DNA of 64,000 bases from Phyllobacterium sp. OV277 (GCF_900104355.1 NZ_FNIY01000009.1:1-64000), one strand, 5' to 3'; positions 51,704 to 61,681 are shown, counted from the first letter of the stretch. Translations and numbers: made by a program. The notes: generated from the letters alone by a model not told the origin.

Positions 51704-53365
51704 CTAATTCCCCGCACTCGCCATGCGACGGTTTTTCACCGCCCCTTCCAGCCAGCCCAGTTCCATCTCAGGAACCGATGACAGAAGCAGGTCCGTATAG
51801 GCATCGAACGGCGGCGTCAGTACCTGCGATTTTGGCCCATAGCGCACCACCTCGCCGCGATACATGACAGCAATGGCATCGGCGATGGATTTGACCGTGG
51901 CAAGATCGTGGGTGATGAAGAGATAGGCCACATGTTCATCCGCCTGCAGATCAAGCAGAAGTTTCAAAATGCCATCGGCCACGAGCGGATCGAGCGCACT
52001 TGTTACCTCGTCGCAGATGATCAGTTTCGGCTTGGCGGCCAGCGCGCGAGCAATACAGACGCGCTGTTTTTGCCCGCCTGAGAGTTCGGCGGGATAGCGG
52101 TCGACAAAGCCCTTGCCCATTTCGATCTTGTCGAGCAGTTCGGCAATGCGCTTGTCCCGTTCCTTGCCGCGCATGCCGAAATAGAATTCGAGCGGACGGC
52201 CGATAATGGTCCCTATGGTCTGGCGCGGGTTCATCGCCACATCCGCCATCTGGTAGATCATCTGCAATTCGCGCAGATCATTGCGGGTGCGATTGGCGAG
52301 ACGTGGTGAAAGCGTGCGCCCGTCAAAGGTGATCGTGCCTTCCATCGGCGGGAGAAGGCCGGTGATCGCGCGTGCGAGTGTCGATTTGCCTGAGCCGGAT
52401 TCGCCGACAACAGCGAGTGTCTGGCCGAGATGCAGATCCACCGAGACATTTTTCAGAACTTTGACTAGCCCGCCGCCATAGGCCGCCGTGACGTTCTTCA
52501 CCGACAGAATGGGCGTGCCATCGGTTGTCTTTTCCTGATGCGGGATGTGATGCACCGAAACCAGCTGGCGCGTATATTCCTGGTGCGGTTCCTTGATGAT
52601 CTGGCGCGTATCGCCATATTCCACCATCTTGCCGTGGCGCAGTACCATGATGTCATCGGCAACCTGTGCCACAACCGCAAGGTCGTGGGTGATATAAAGC
52701 GCGGCGACGTTCGTGTCGTGAATGGCATCCTTGATCGAAGCAAGCACATCAATCTGGGTGGTCACATCAAGCGCCGTCGTTGGCTCGTCAAAGACAATCA
52801 GATCCGGTTCGGAACACAGTGCCATGGCAGTCATCGCGCGTTGCAACTGCCCGCCTGATACCTGATGCGGAAAGCGCTGACCAAAAGTCTCAGGATTTGG
52901 CAGGCCCAGCTTTTTAAACAGGCCGATAGCGCGTTTTTCCGCTTCGGCGCGCGTGGTGATCCTGTGCTGAAGCGCCGCTTCAATCACCTGATCCATCAGT
53001 TTGCGTGCCGGATTGAAAGCCGCTGCTGCCGACTGCGCGACATAGCAGACTTCGCGGCCACGGATTTGCCGCAGCGTCTTTGCGCCACCTTTGAGGATAT
53101 CGCGGCCATTGAGCAGCACTTCGCCGCCAGTGATACGGACACCACCGCGGCCATAGCCCATGCCGGAAAGACCGATGGTGGACTTCCCTGCTCCAGATTC
53201 GCCGATCAAGCCCAGAACCTTGCCGCGCTCAACCTTCACCGAGATATCGTCGACAATCACAACATTGCATGGCGGTTCGCCGGGCGGATAACTGGTGGCT
53301 TCAATTCTCAGATTGCGGATATCGAGAAGAAGGCCAGATTTGTCCTTTGCAGGTGCTTTAGCCAT
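51704..53365 (-). CDS. Fused double ATP-binding protein of a peptide-type ABC transporter
   Basis: Two ABC ATPase domains in one chain of 553 aa, corresponding to DppD plus DppF. First half: Walker A GESGAGKST near residue 55, signature VSGGQLQR, Walker B IVFDEPTTALD. Second half: GESGSGKST near 316, LSGGQKQR and IICDEVTSALDP. It powers uptake through the two permeases encoded upstream and overlaps the second permease gene by eight bases. Family members carry peptides, glycosides or quaternary amines; the substrate is unknown here. Confidence 0.92.
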   Translation of the reverse strand: MAKAPAKDKSGLLLDIRNLRIEATSYPPGEPPCNVVIVDDISVKVERGKVLGLIGESGAGKSTIGLSGMGYGRGGVRITGGEVLLNGRDILKGGAKTLRQIRGREVCYVAQSAAAAFNPARKLMDQVIEAALQHRITTRAEAEKRAIGLFKKLGLPNPETFGQRFPHQVSGGQLQRAMTAMALCSEPDLIVFDEPTTALDVTTQIDVLASIKDAIHDTNVAALYITHDLAVVAQVADDIMVLRHGKMVEYGDTRQIIKEPHQEYTRQLVSVHHIPHQEKTTDGTPILSVKNVTAAYGGGLVKVLKNVSVDLHLGQTLAVVGESGSGKSTLARAITGLLPPMEGTITFDGRTLSPRLANRTRNDLRELQMIYQMADVAMNPRQTIGTIIGRPLEFYFGMRGKERDKRIAELLDKIEMGKGFVDRYPAELSGGQKQRVCIARALAAKPKLIICDEVTSALDPLVADGILKLLLDLQADEHVAYLFITHDLATVKSIADAIAVMYRGEVVRYGPKSQVLTPPFDAYTDLLLSSVPEMELGWLEGAVKNRRMASAGN

Positions 53366-54188
53366 TGCCGCGACCTCCCTTCAAGCTGGTGGTTCGGTTG
53401 AGTATCCAGTCCGCAACCAGATTGACGGAGATCGACAAGACAGCGATAGCGGCAGCCGGAATAAGCGCTGCGGGAATGCCGAAAACAATACCTTCCTTGT
53501 TTTCCTTGACCATACCGCCCCAATCCGCATCCGGCGGTTGAACACCAAGACCGAGGAACGACAGCGCTGATAGAAACAGCACAGCGAAGATGAAACGCAG
53601 GCCAAGTTCAGCAATCAGCGGCGTCAGCGCATTCGGCAGTATCTCGCGAAAAATGATCCAGATACGCCCCTCGCCGCGCAGCTTTGCCGCCTCGACGAAA
53701 TCCATGACGTTGATATCGACAGCCACCGCCCGCGCCAGCCGGTAAACACGGGTGGCATCAAGAAGCCCCATAACGAAGATCAGCGTTGTGATATTGGCGG
53801 GCAGAACCGAGAGCACGACAAGCGCAAAGATCAGGGTGGGGATCGCCATGATCAGATCGACAAAGCGCGACATGAGCTGATCGAACCAGCCTCCGATAAC
53901 CGCAGCAGCAAAGCCCAGCACCGATCCGAGAATGAACGACAGGGCCGTTGCCATGGCAGCAATGAAGATGGTGATACGCGCGCCGTAGATCATGCGCGAA
54001 AGCAGATCGCGGCCAAGATTATCCGTACCGAGCCAGTATTTGGCCGACATGGGTTCCCAGACGTCGCCGACGGTTTCGCCGACGGAATATGGAGCAACCC
54101 ATGGTGCGAAAATCGCCGCGAAGAGAAAGATGGCCGTGATGATCAGACCGATCCAGGCGCTGATGGGAATGTTTTTAACGTTCAACAT
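53358..54188 (-). CDS. ABC transporter permease (DppC type)
   Basis: Inner membrane permease of 276 aa with six hydrophobic segments. The binding-protein-dependent transport motif EAAKLRGEGRIWIIFREILPNALTPLI is near residue 175, and the N-terminal region LGTDNLGRDLLSRMIYGARI is typical of the DppC/OppC group. It is the second permease of a system with 54198-55157. Nine bases separate the two genes. Confidence 0.93.
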   Translation of the reverse strand: MLNVKNIPISAWIGLIITAIFLFAAIFAPWVAPYSVGETVGDVWEPMSAKYWLGTDNLGRDLLSRMIYGARITIFIAAMATALSFILGSVLGFAAAVIGGWFDQLMSRFVDLIMAIPTLIFALVVLSVLPANITTLIFVMGLLDATRVYRLARAVAVDINVMDFVEAAKLRGEGRIWIIFREILPNALTPLIAELGLRFIFAVLFLSALSFLGLGVQPPDADWGGMVKENKEGIVFGIPAALIPAAAIAVLSISVNLVADWILNRTTSLKGGRGNG

Positions 54189-54197
54189 GGCGCGGCC

Positions 54198-55157
54198 TCA
54201 CTTGGGGTGTCTGAGGCGGGGATTGGAAACAATCGCCACGATGTCAGCAATAATATTGAGGGTGATATAGACAGCCGCGAAAACCAGTCCGCACGCCTGA
54301 ACGACGGGAACATCGCGCTTGGCCACATGATCAACCAGATACTGCCCCATGCCGGGATAGACGAAGATAACTTCGACCACGACCACACCGACAACAAGGA
54401 ATGCCAGATTGAGCATCACCACATTGACGATTGGCGCAATGGCGTTGGGAAAGGCATGGCGGGTGATGATCTGAAGCGGCGTCAGCCCTTTCAGCTCCGC
54501 CGTCTCAATATAGGCTGATTGCATGACATTGAGGATGGCAGCTCTGGTCATGCGCATCATATGCGCCAGAACCACCAGTGTCAGAACCGTGACCGGCAGG
54601 GCAATGGCGCTCAGCCGTTCGCCGAGCGGCATGCCGTCATAGACGGTGGAAACGCTCGGGAACCATTGCAGACGCACGGCAACAAAATAGATCAGCAGAT
54701 AGCCGGTAAAAAATTCCGGCAGCGAGGTGGAGGCAAGGCCGAGGCCGGAAATGAGCTTGTCCACCCAGCCATTGCGATAGCGCACGGCCAGAAGGCCAAG
54801 CGCGATTGCCAAGGGGATCGAGACAACGGCCGCCCAGAAAGCGAGGAACAGCGTGTTCCATAACCGCCCTTTGAGCGACGTCGCAATGTCCTGTCCACTG
54901 GATAGCGCCGTACCGAGATCGCCGGTTAATATGCCGCCAAGCCAATGCAGGTAGCGGATATAGGCCGGATCATTCAGCCCCATGTCACGCCGCAGGTTTG
55001 CCAAAGCCTCCGGCGTGGCCGACTGGCCGAGAATGGATTGCGCCACATCTCCCGGCAGTATCTGGGTGCCTGCAAAAATCAGCACCGAGACTGCCAGAAG
55101 AAGAAGAAGGCCCATGACTATGCGTTGGGCCACCAGTTTGAGGACAGGACCACTCAT
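54198..55157 (-). CDS. ABC transporter permease (DppB type)
   Basis: Inner membrane permease of 319 aa with six hydrophobic segments. DppB/OppB features include QRIVMGLLLLLAVSVLIFAG at the N-terminus, LGLNDPAYIRYLHWL-like region, and ETAELKGLTPLQIITRHAFPNAI as the cytosolic coupling loop. It starts three bases after the substrate-binding protein gene, so the four transporter genes form one operon. Confidence 0.93.
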   Translation of the reverse strand: MSGPVLKLVAQRIVMGLLLLLAVSVLIFAGTQILPGDVAQSILGQSATPEALANLRRDMGLNDPAYIRYLHWLGGILTGDLGTALSSGQDIATSLKGRLWNTLFLAFWAAVVSIPLAIALGLLAVRYRNGWVDKLISGLGLASTSLPEFFTGYLLIYFVAVRLQWFPSVSTVYDGMPLGERLSAIALPVTVLTLVVLAHMMRMTRAAILNVMQSAYIETAELKGLTPLQIITRHAFPNAIAPIVNVVMLNLAFLVVGVVVVEVIFVYPGMGQYLVDHVAKRDVPVVQACGLVFAAVYITLNIIADIVAIVSNPRLRHPK

Positions 55158-55160
55158 CCG

Positions 55161-56750
55161 TTAGGCCATCAGCCAGCAGCGGGACAAGGCATAGCCACCG
55201 CTCATTTCCTGATTGCCATCTTTCACCCAGCCGCCAACCTTGGCACTGGTCGCATCGATGAAGTCGTTGAACATCGGCACGATAACACCGCCTTCATCGC
55301 GGACAGTCACCGACATGTCGCGATACATCTGCTTGCGCTTGGCGGGGTCCAACTCGCCGCGCGCTGCAATCAATGTCTTGTCGAATTTTTCATTGAAGAA
55401 GCGTGTGTCGTTCCAGTCTGCGGTGGAAAGATAGGCGGTTGAATACATCTGGTCCTGTGTCGGACGGCCACCCCAATAGGATTCCGAGAATGGCTGCTTG
55501 TTCCACACTTCGGACCAGTAGCCGTCGCCGGGTTCGCGCTTGACCTCGATCTTGATGCCAGCCTTTGCCGCGCTCTGCTGGAAAAGCTGTGCCGCATCGA
55601 TAGCGCCCGGAAAGGCCACATCGGATGTGCGCAGCAGTACCGAACCATCATGGCCAGACTTCTTGAAGTGGAAAGCCGCCTTGTCAGGATCGTAGGCACG
55701 CTGTTCGATATCATCCGAAAACAGCGGATAGGCCTTGTTGATCGGGAAATCATTGCCGATCGAACCATAGCCGCGCAGGATTTTCTGCACCATATCTTCG
55801 CGATTCATGGCGTATTTCAGCGCCAGACGCAGGTCGTTATTGTTGAACGGTGCCGTGTTGCAATGGGCGATGAACACATAATGTCCCTTGCCCGCCACGT
55901 TCTGGATGGTCACGCCGGGAACGCGCTTGACCAGATCAACGATCTTCGGCTCGACGCGGTTGATCATGTGAACCTGTCCGGACTGCAAAGCGGATGTGCG
56001 GGCCGTGGCATCGTTGATGACGATGATTTCAATCTGATCCGCGTGACCGCGCTTATCGCCGTCCCAATAGCTGGCGAACTTCTCGCCGATATGGCGCACG
56101 CCCGGTTCGTCCTTGACGACCTTATAAGGCCCGGTGCCGATACCGGCGGTCGGCTTGTCCTTGCCGCCATTGGGCTGAATCATCAGATGGTAATCATCCA
56201 TCAGGAACGGCAGGTCGGCATTCGGCTCTTTCAATGTGAAAACAACGGTATCGCCGTCTTTCTTCACATTGTCGATGCCCTTCATGACACCAAGCGCACC
56301 GGATTTTGAATTGGCGTCGGAATGGCGTTCCATCGTGGCTACGACGTCATCAGCGGTCATTTCCTTGCCATTGTGGAACTGTACGCCCTTGCGGATTTTG
56401 AAGGTCCAGACCTTGGCGTCGGGTGTCGAACCCCATTCCGTGGCAAGTTTCGGGTTTAACGTGCCATCGGCCTGAATTTCAACGAGCTGTTCGCCCCATT
56501 GGCGGCCAAATTTATAGGGAACCTGGCTCTGCCATGTTGCCGGGTCCATGCTGTCGGTCGAAGCGCCGCCCTGCATACCGGCTTTCAGCGTACCGCCCTT
56601 GACCGGACCTTCTGCCAAAGCCGCGCTGGAAAGCAATGAATTGGCTAAAACGGTGGTGACACCGAGAGCGGCAGCGCGGCCAAGAAAATCACGACGGGAC
56701 AAATGTCCGCGTGCGACCTTGCGGCTCAGATAATCGAGTTCTTTTGACAT
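55161..56750 (-). CDS. ABC transporter substrate-binding protein, family 5, Tat signal
   Basis: Periplasmic solute-binding protein of the DppA/OppA family, 529 aa from the ATG at 56750 (AGGGG seven bases upstream). The N-terminus has a twin-arginine export motif (SRRDFLGRAAALG) followed by a hydrophobic stretch ending at ALA. Family segments include WTFKIRKGVQFHNGKEMTADDVV and LRLALKYAMNREDMV. Tat export of such proteins is common in alphaproteobacteria. The ligand is unknown; a carnitine-like betaine or peptide is possible given the neighbourhood. Confidence 0.92.
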   Translation of the reverse strand: MSKELDYLSRKVARGHLSRRDFLGRAAALGVTTVLANSLLSSAALAEGPVKGGTLKAGMQGGASTDSMDPATWQSQVPYKFGRQWGEQLVEIQADGTLNPKLATEWGSTPDAKVWTFKIRKGVQFHNGKEMTADDVVATMERHSDANSKSGALGVMKGIDNVKKDGDTVVFTLKEPNADLPFLMDDYHLMIQPNGGKDKPTAGIGTGPYKVVKDEPGVRHIGEKFASYWDGDKRGHADQIEIIVINDATARTSALQSGQVHMINRVEPKIVDLVKRVPGVTIQNVAGKGHYVFIAHCNTAPFNNNDLRLALKYAMNREDMVQKILRGYGSIGNDFPINKAYPLFSDDIEQRAYDPDKAAFHFKKSGHDGSVLLRTSDVAFPGAIDAAQLFQQSAAKAGIKIEVKREPGDGYWSEVWNKQPFSESYWGGRPTQDQMYSTAYLSTADWNDTRFFNEKFDKTLIAARGELDPAKRKQMYRDMSVTVRDEGGVIVPMFNDFIDATSAKVGGWVKDGNQEMSGGYALSRCWLMA

Positions 56751-56870
56751 ACCCATTCCCCTTTTGTTGCTTGGAACGCATAGCGCCCAAATTCGGTTTT
56801 TGTGAATTATGCGACTTGATACCCGTGGATTTCAACCGTCAATGTGACGTTTGACTATAACCTCCAGCAA

Positions 56871-58883
56871 TCAGATGTGCTGACGCGCGATTGTCTCGGC
56901 GAAATTTCGCTCGAAAACCAGCTCGTCATTTTCGTAGGCTTCAATGCGGCCCGTCAGATGAAAGTTCTGTTTGTCTGACCGCATCGTGGTGAACGTTTCC
57001 GTGCGGACGCGCCATTCATCGCGGCCTGATAGCTCCGTCCAATGTGTCTCGCCATAGGCGGAAAGCGGATTGTCAGGATGAATTTCCCAGCGTTCACGCG
57101 CAACACTGCCATGGATCAGCCCATGCTCTTTGTCGCGCGCTTCGCCAAAATCATCCATGATCGACAGGACAATCTTGCCGCTGACCTGATCCTGTTCGAT
57201 CAGGCGACTGTTTGTGCCCTTGCGCAAGGTGTCGAGTTGCCATGGCGACGCTGCTTCCGGCTCGGGAAAGGTCCATTCGTCACCCATTGCGAGATCACGG
57301 GATGGCAAATCCAGTCTGCCACCGTGCAGCGTCAGGCTGACAGTCTCAGGCGATGGCCAGACCATCGGCCAATAGCTTGATGAGACGGCAATGCGCAGGT
57401 GATGACCGGCAGGGACACGGTAGGCAATGTCATCCAGCTTGAACCGGATTTTGACAGGTTCGCCCGGTGTCAGGGCTTCCGGCTTTTCGTGGCTGTTGCG
57501 ATGGCAAAGATTGAACACACCATAGGTGATGCGTGTCGATGCGCCATCCGGGTGCACATCGCACAGGCGCACGGCAACCAGGGCAACAGGCTTGTCGCTG
57601 GAAAGCGTCAGCGAGATTTCAGGTGCGCCGACAATATCAACAGCCTTTTCAAGCACAGCGCCATCATAGCAGACAGACAGCGCATCATCGCGGCGCTGAT
57701 CGCCGGGAAGTTCCGGGCCAAGCCAGATGGCGCAATATTCGCCGCCCATCATGCCGCAATCCTGCGGCGAAGCGATAAGATGGGCAAATTCCTTGACGGG
57801 CTTGTTACCCAGAGATTTTTCGGCAGTCAGGTGAAGCACTTCGTTGCGGATGGTCTTTGATGGCCATTGCGGCTCCGCAATCCAGTAACCGGGACGTTCC
57901 GTGTACCAGCTTTTCGGACGAACGGAATCCATCAGATAGCCGCGATAAGCCGGATCATTCTCGACGCCCGTATCGATATCCTTCAGCCAGCGGTCCCACC
58001 AGCGCAAAGCCTCCTGCAGGAAGCCGATGCGCGGTTCGGGCACGGCGAAATGCGGATATTTATGCACCCACGGTCCGACAATGCCTTTGACCGGTGCAGT
58101 AATGCCTTCCATCAGGCGCGGTACGGCGTTCTTGTAGCCATCACCCCAGCCGCCAATCGCCAATGTGGCGGCTTTGACAGCGGAGAAATCCTCGCAGATC
58201 GAGCCGCGCTTCCAATAGGCATCACGGGTCTGGTGCATCAGCCAGGTCGCGGGCAGAAACGGTTCGTGATCAAGCCGGTCGAGCCACATGCTGCGCCATT
58301 TATCGCCAACCAGCAGTGGATCGGGCGAACGCGAGGAATAGGCGAGCATGGTCGCGCCCCATCCGAGATTTTCGTTCAGCAGCAATCCGCCCTTGTAATG
58401 AATATCATCGGCATAGCGGTCATCCGTCGAGCAGAGCGTAATGATGGCTTTCAGCGCTTCGGGCTGCAAAGCCGCCACCTGCAATGAGTTGAACCCACCC
58501 CAGGAAATGCCCATCATGCCAACCCTGCCCGATGACCAGGGCTGTGCGGCGATCCATTTGATCACATCGCAGGCATCGTTGAGTTCCTGAACCGAATATT
58601 CGTCCTCCATCAGCCCTTCGGAATCGCCATTGCCGCGCATATCGACACGCAGGCAGGCATAGCCATGTCCGGCAAAATAAGGATGGGTGAGATTATCGCG
58701 CGCCGTGGTGCCATCGCGCTTGCGATATGGCAGAAATTCGAGAATGGCGGGAACCGGATTTTCAACTGCATCTTCAGGCATCCAGACTCGGGCCGAGAGG
58801 CGGCAGCCATCGGGCAGAACGATGCCCAGATCGGCTTCTTCTTTCACTTTGTGCTGAAAAGTCTCGACTGTCCGCATTACCAT
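56871..58883 (-). CDS. CocE/NonD family hydrolase
   Basis: Serine hydrolase of the CocE/NonD (X-Pro dipeptidyl-peptidase S15-like) family. The catalytic Ser127 is in MGISWGGFNS, the alpha/beta domain opens with DGCRLSARVWMPED, and the C-terminal jelly-roll domain (about residue 370 on) is present. There is no signal peptide. From the ATG at 58883 (AGGA seven bases upstream) it has 670 aa; a TTG at 58898 is an alternative. It may hydrolyse an amide or ester taken up by the adjacent ABC transporter; inferred from position only. Confidence 0.88.
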   Translation of the reverse strand: MVMRTVETFQHKVKEEADLGIVLPDGCRLSARVWMPEDAVENPVPAILEFLPYRKRDGTTARDNLTHPYFAGHGYACLRVDMRGNGDSEGLMEDEYSVQELNDACDVIKWIAAQPWSSGRVGMMGISWGGFNSLQVAALQPEALKAIITLCSTDDRYADDIHYKGGLLLNENLGWGATMLAYSSRSPDPLLVGDKWRSMWLDRLDHEPFLPATWLMHQTRDAYWKRGSICEDFSAVKAATLAIGGWGDGYKNAVPRLMEGITAPVKGIVGPWVHKYPHFAVPEPRIGFLQEALRWWDRWLKDIDTGVENDPAYRGYLMDSVRPKSWYTERPGYWIAEPQWPSKTIRNEVLHLTAEKSLGNKPVKEFAHLIASPQDCGMMGGEYCAIWLGPELPGDQRRDDALSVCYDGAVLEKAVDIVGAPEISLTLSSDKPVALVAVRLCDVHPDGASTRITYGVFNLCHRNSHEKPEALTPGEPVKIRFKLDDIAYRVPAGHHLRIAVSSSYWPMVWPSPETVSLTLHGGRLDLPSRDLAMGDEWTFPEPEAASPWQLDTLRKGTNSRLIEQDQVSGKIVLSIMDDFGEARDKEHGLIHGSVARERWEIHPDNPLSAYGETHWTELSGRDEWRVRTETFTTMRSDKQNFHLTGRIEAYENDELVFERNFAETIARQHI

Positions 58884-59099
58884 CTTTCGTTCCTGCAACG
58901 GAGCGGAAAACAGATCCGGTCATTTGTCTTGGCGACAATGACCAATGCACACCGGGCAGACCACCCGGTGAAAACATGAATCCCATTTTCTCGTCTTTTG
59001 CGAGGTGTTCCTTTGTATCGTACTATGCGCATCTGTCCGGCTATGCGGACCAAACACTTGCGACATATGTTCGGTCATTTGCGTCACGCTGGAAAAGTC

Positions 59100-59942
59100 T
59101 CATCCCAGCCTTGATGGAATAAGCTTTTCCAACCGGCGGAAGAGAAAAACAATGATGCCGGTGATGACAAGATAACCGGCGGCCAGCAGCAAAAGCGGCT
59201 CATAGGTGATGAATGTATCCTGTCTTACGCGCGAGGCGACAGAATAGAGATCGACGACGGTAATCGTTGCCACCAGCGGGGTTGATTTCAGCTGTAACAC
59301 CGCCTCACCCGCCAGTGTCGGCAAAGCGCGATGAATGGCCTGCGGCAACCAGATGCGACGAAAAATGGTGAAGCGGCGCATACCGAAAGCGCGCGCCGAT
59401 TCCAGCTGTCCCTTGGGCACACCGGCAAACGCGCCGCGCATCACCTCGCCCTCATAGCCCGCATAGGACAGGGAGAGCGCCAGCACCGCGTAAGGCCATG
59501 CTTGTCTCAAGTACGGCCAGAGTTCCGAGCTGCGTATCCACGGATATTGCGGGAACAGCGAACCCAGCCCGTAATAGAGCAGCCAGAGTTGCAGGAGCAG
59601 CGGCGTGCCGCGAACAATAGTGCAGAACACCCGTGCCGGTACCGCAAGAATTGCCGGGCCCGCTGCCTGTGCCAATCCAAGCGGTACAGCCAGCAGGAAA
59701 CCGATGATGACGGTCACGATCAATATCCAGATCGTGCGCCACAGGCCTTGCAGGATCAGATCGCCATAATTGGGCAACCAGTCCCAGCGCATGAAGAAAA
59801 TAGCTGAGGCGACAAGCGCAATACCAATCAGGATCAGCACAATCCGATGCGGCGGGAGTTTACGCGCCTGCCCGCTCGTGTCGCTGTCCTTGTGGATCGG
59901 AAATGTTTCGATGGGCGCTTCAAGTGGCGTTTCGCTCATCAT
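59100..59942 (-). CDS. Polar amino acid ABC transporter permease (HisM-like)
   Basis: Inner membrane permease of 280 aa. A cytosolic N-terminal extension of about 45 residues precedes five or six hydrophobic segments. The coupling loop ESARAFGMRRFTIFRRIWLPQAIHRALPTL is typical of the HisMQ/GlnP family. The ATG at 59942 overlaps the stop of the upstream permease (ATGA); an in-frame start at 59981 is within that gene and is less likely. It pairs with HisQ-like 59939-60691. Confidence 0.92.
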   Translation of the reverse strand: MMSETPLEAPIETFPIHKDSDTSGQARKLPPHRIVLILIGIALVASAIFFMRWDWLPNYGDLILQGLWRTIWILIVTVIIGFLLAVPLGLAQAAGPAILAVPARVFCTIVRGTPLLLQLWLLYYGLGSLFPQYPWIRSSELWPYLRQAWPYAVLALSLSYAGYEGEVMRGAFAGVPKGQLESARAFGMRRFTIFRRIWLPQAIHRALPTLAGEAVLQLKSTPLVATITVVDLYSVASRVRQDTFITYEPLLLLAAGYLVITGIIVFLFRRLEKLIPSRLG

Positions 59943-60691
59943 CGCGCCTCCTTGACCGAAGGCATGCCGCGCCGCGCCCATTGCTCAACCTTGGCAAGGA
60001 TGAGGTTGGAGAACAATGTGATGGCAAGGTAAAGAACGCCTGCCGCGATGAAGAACAGGAAATAGGCCTTTGTCGTGCCCGCAGCCTGACGGGTCACAAG
60101 CGTCAGTTCACTGAAACCCACCACCGCGAGCAGTGCCGTATCCTTGGTCGAGATCAACCATAGATTGGCAAGACCCGGCAGTGCATGCGGCAGCATGGCA
60201 GGCAAGGTAATACGGCGCATCATTAGCGTTGGCGACATGCCATAAGCCCGCGCCGCCTCGATTTCCCCTTGCGGAATGGCTTTGATAGCCCCGCGCAGCA
60301 CTTCCGTGGCATAGGCACCCTGCACAAAGCCGAGCACAACAATACCAGCAACCAGTCCGCTGATATCCACACGCTGATAGCCGAGGCCTTCCAGCACGCG
60401 GTTGATCATATCGGTGCCAGCATAATAGAGCAGCAGGATCAGCACCAGCTCCGGAACCGCACGCACAATAGTCGTATAGATCGCCGCAATATCGCGCACC
60501 AGTGGCCCGCCATAGAGCTTGCCATAGGCACCGAATGTGCCAATCAGCAATCCCATGCCAAAGGCACCCACGGCGATCTGCAGCGAATTTGCCAGACCAC
60601 GCAGGAGATTACCGCCCCATCCCGGCGGATTGGGAGACAGAAGATCAAACATGCCGGCTATACCAGCTGGAATAATCGATGCGTCGGCCAA
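59939..60691 (-). CDS. Polar amino acid ABC transporter permease (HisQ-like)
   Basis: Inner membrane permease of 250 aa. LANSLQIAVGAFGMGLLIG and the coupling loop EIEAARAYGMSPTLMMRRITLPAMLPHAL identify the HisQ/ArtQ type. RAVPELVLILLLYYAGTDM is a conserved membrane segment of the family. It is encoded 151 bases downstream of the binding-protein gene, with a large stem-loop in that gap. Confidence 0.92.
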   Translation of the reverse strand: MADASIIPAGIAGMFDLLSPNPPGWGGNLLRGLANSLQIAVGAFGMGLLIGTFGAYGKLYGGPLVRDIAAIYTTIVRAVPELVLILLLYYAGTDMINRVLEGLGYQRVDISGLVAGIVVLGFVQGAYATEVLRGAIKAIPQGEIEAARAYGMSPTLMMRRITLPAMLPHALPGLANLWLISTKDTALLAVVGFSELTLVTRQAAGTTKAYFLFFIAAGVLYLAITLFSNLILAKVEQWARRGMPSVKEAR

Positions 60692-60727
60692 GCGATCCTC
60701 GATTCAGAATAATGGAGTGTGCATATC

Positions 60728-60770
60728 TTCCTCACAGTGCGCCTGTTTGAAACAGGCGTACTATGAGGAA
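60728..60770. promoter_or_regulatory. Large stem-loop between binding-protein and permease genes
   Basis: Positions 60728-60748 and 60750-60770 form a stem of about 21 pairs with one mismatch and one G-T pair (arms around GCGCCTGTTT and AAACAGGCG). There is no long T-run. In the transcript it lies directly after the substrate-binding protein gene, where hairpins often protect the upstream mRNA and keep binding protein in excess of permease. Confidence 0.6.
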
Positions 60771-60842
60771 ATGTGCGCGGTGCATAAGCCTACCCGATGA
60801 AAGATTGACCGGAGCAGGCAAACACCTGCTCCAGCCAACGGC

Positions 60843-61622
60843 TTAACCGCCATACATATCGAAGTTGAAGTACTTCTTCGAAATCTCGTCATACTTGCCA
60901 TTGGCACGAATGTCCTTGATGGCTGTATTGATCTTGCCCTTCAGCTCCGTATCACCTTTGCGCAGGCCGACACCAACACCGGGTCCAAGGACTTCCAGAT
61001 CGGGCGCAACTTTGCCCTTGATCTCGCAGCAGGCCTTGCCCGCGTCGGTCTGGGCGAAGGTTTCAAGTGCCAATGAATCGGCCTGCGTCGCGTCAATCCG
61101 CCCGGCGGCCAGATCCTGGTTGGCTTCGTCCTGCGTCTGGTATTCCTTGATTTCAGCCGCCGTCGCGGCAAAATGCTTCTTGGCATAGACCTGGTGAATG
61201 GTCGAAACCTGCACGCCTATGATTTTGCCTTTCAGACCTTCGGGTGAAGCATCCATCTTGACGTCTTTCGATCCGAGGATGACCGTGGGCGTATTGTAAT
61301 ATTTGTCGGAAAAATCGATCGTTTTCTCGCGCTCGGCGGTGATTGACATGGAAGCGGCGATCATATCGATCTTCTTGGTGGTCAAAGCCGGAATGATGCC
61401 ATCCCACGAAACGGGCGTGATCACGCAGTCAAGCTTGGCCTGAGCGCAGATTGCCATGGCAATATCGACTTCCCATCCTTCCCATTTGCCCGAAGCATCA
61501 GGTGAGGCAAAAGGTGGATAAGGTTCGGCGGCAATGCCAACCTTGAGTTGTTCAGCGCTGGCGACACCCATTGCTGCGACCAGCACAGCGGCGGCAACCG
61601 CTGATTTCAAGAAAGCTCTCAT
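60843..61622 (-). CDS. Polar amino acid ABC transporter substrate-binding protein (HisJ/ArtJ-like)
   Basis: Periplasmic binding protein of family 3. The ATG at 61622 with GGAG six bases upstream gives 259 aa; an in-frame ATG is at 61634. A signal peptide FLKSAVAAAVLVAAMGVASA leads to the mature start EQLKVGIAAEPYPPF. Family motifs are WEGWEVDIAMAICAQ and SMSITAEREKTIDFSDKYY. Two Cys (CVIT region and ACCEIKG) could form a disulfide. A basic amino acid such as arginine or a methylated form is the likely ligand, considering the divergent hydrolase gene. Confidence 0.93.
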   Translation of the reverse strand: MRAFLKSAVAAAVLVAAMGVASAEQLKVGIAAEPYPPFASPDASGKWEGWEVDIAMAICAQAKLDCVITPVSWDGIIPALTTKKIDMIAASMSITAEREKTIDFSDKYYNTPTVILGSKDVKMDASPEGLKGKIIGVQVSTIHQVYAKKHFAATAAEIKEYQTQDEANQDLAAGRIDATQADSLALETFAQTDAGKACCEIKGKVAPDLEVLGPGVGVGLRKGDTELKGKINTAIKDIRANGKYDEISKKYFNFDMYGG

Positions 61623-61681
61623 TTTTAACTCCATTTGTTTTCTTGTTCCCCAGGATTATTCCCTGTATTTTTTCATGCAAT

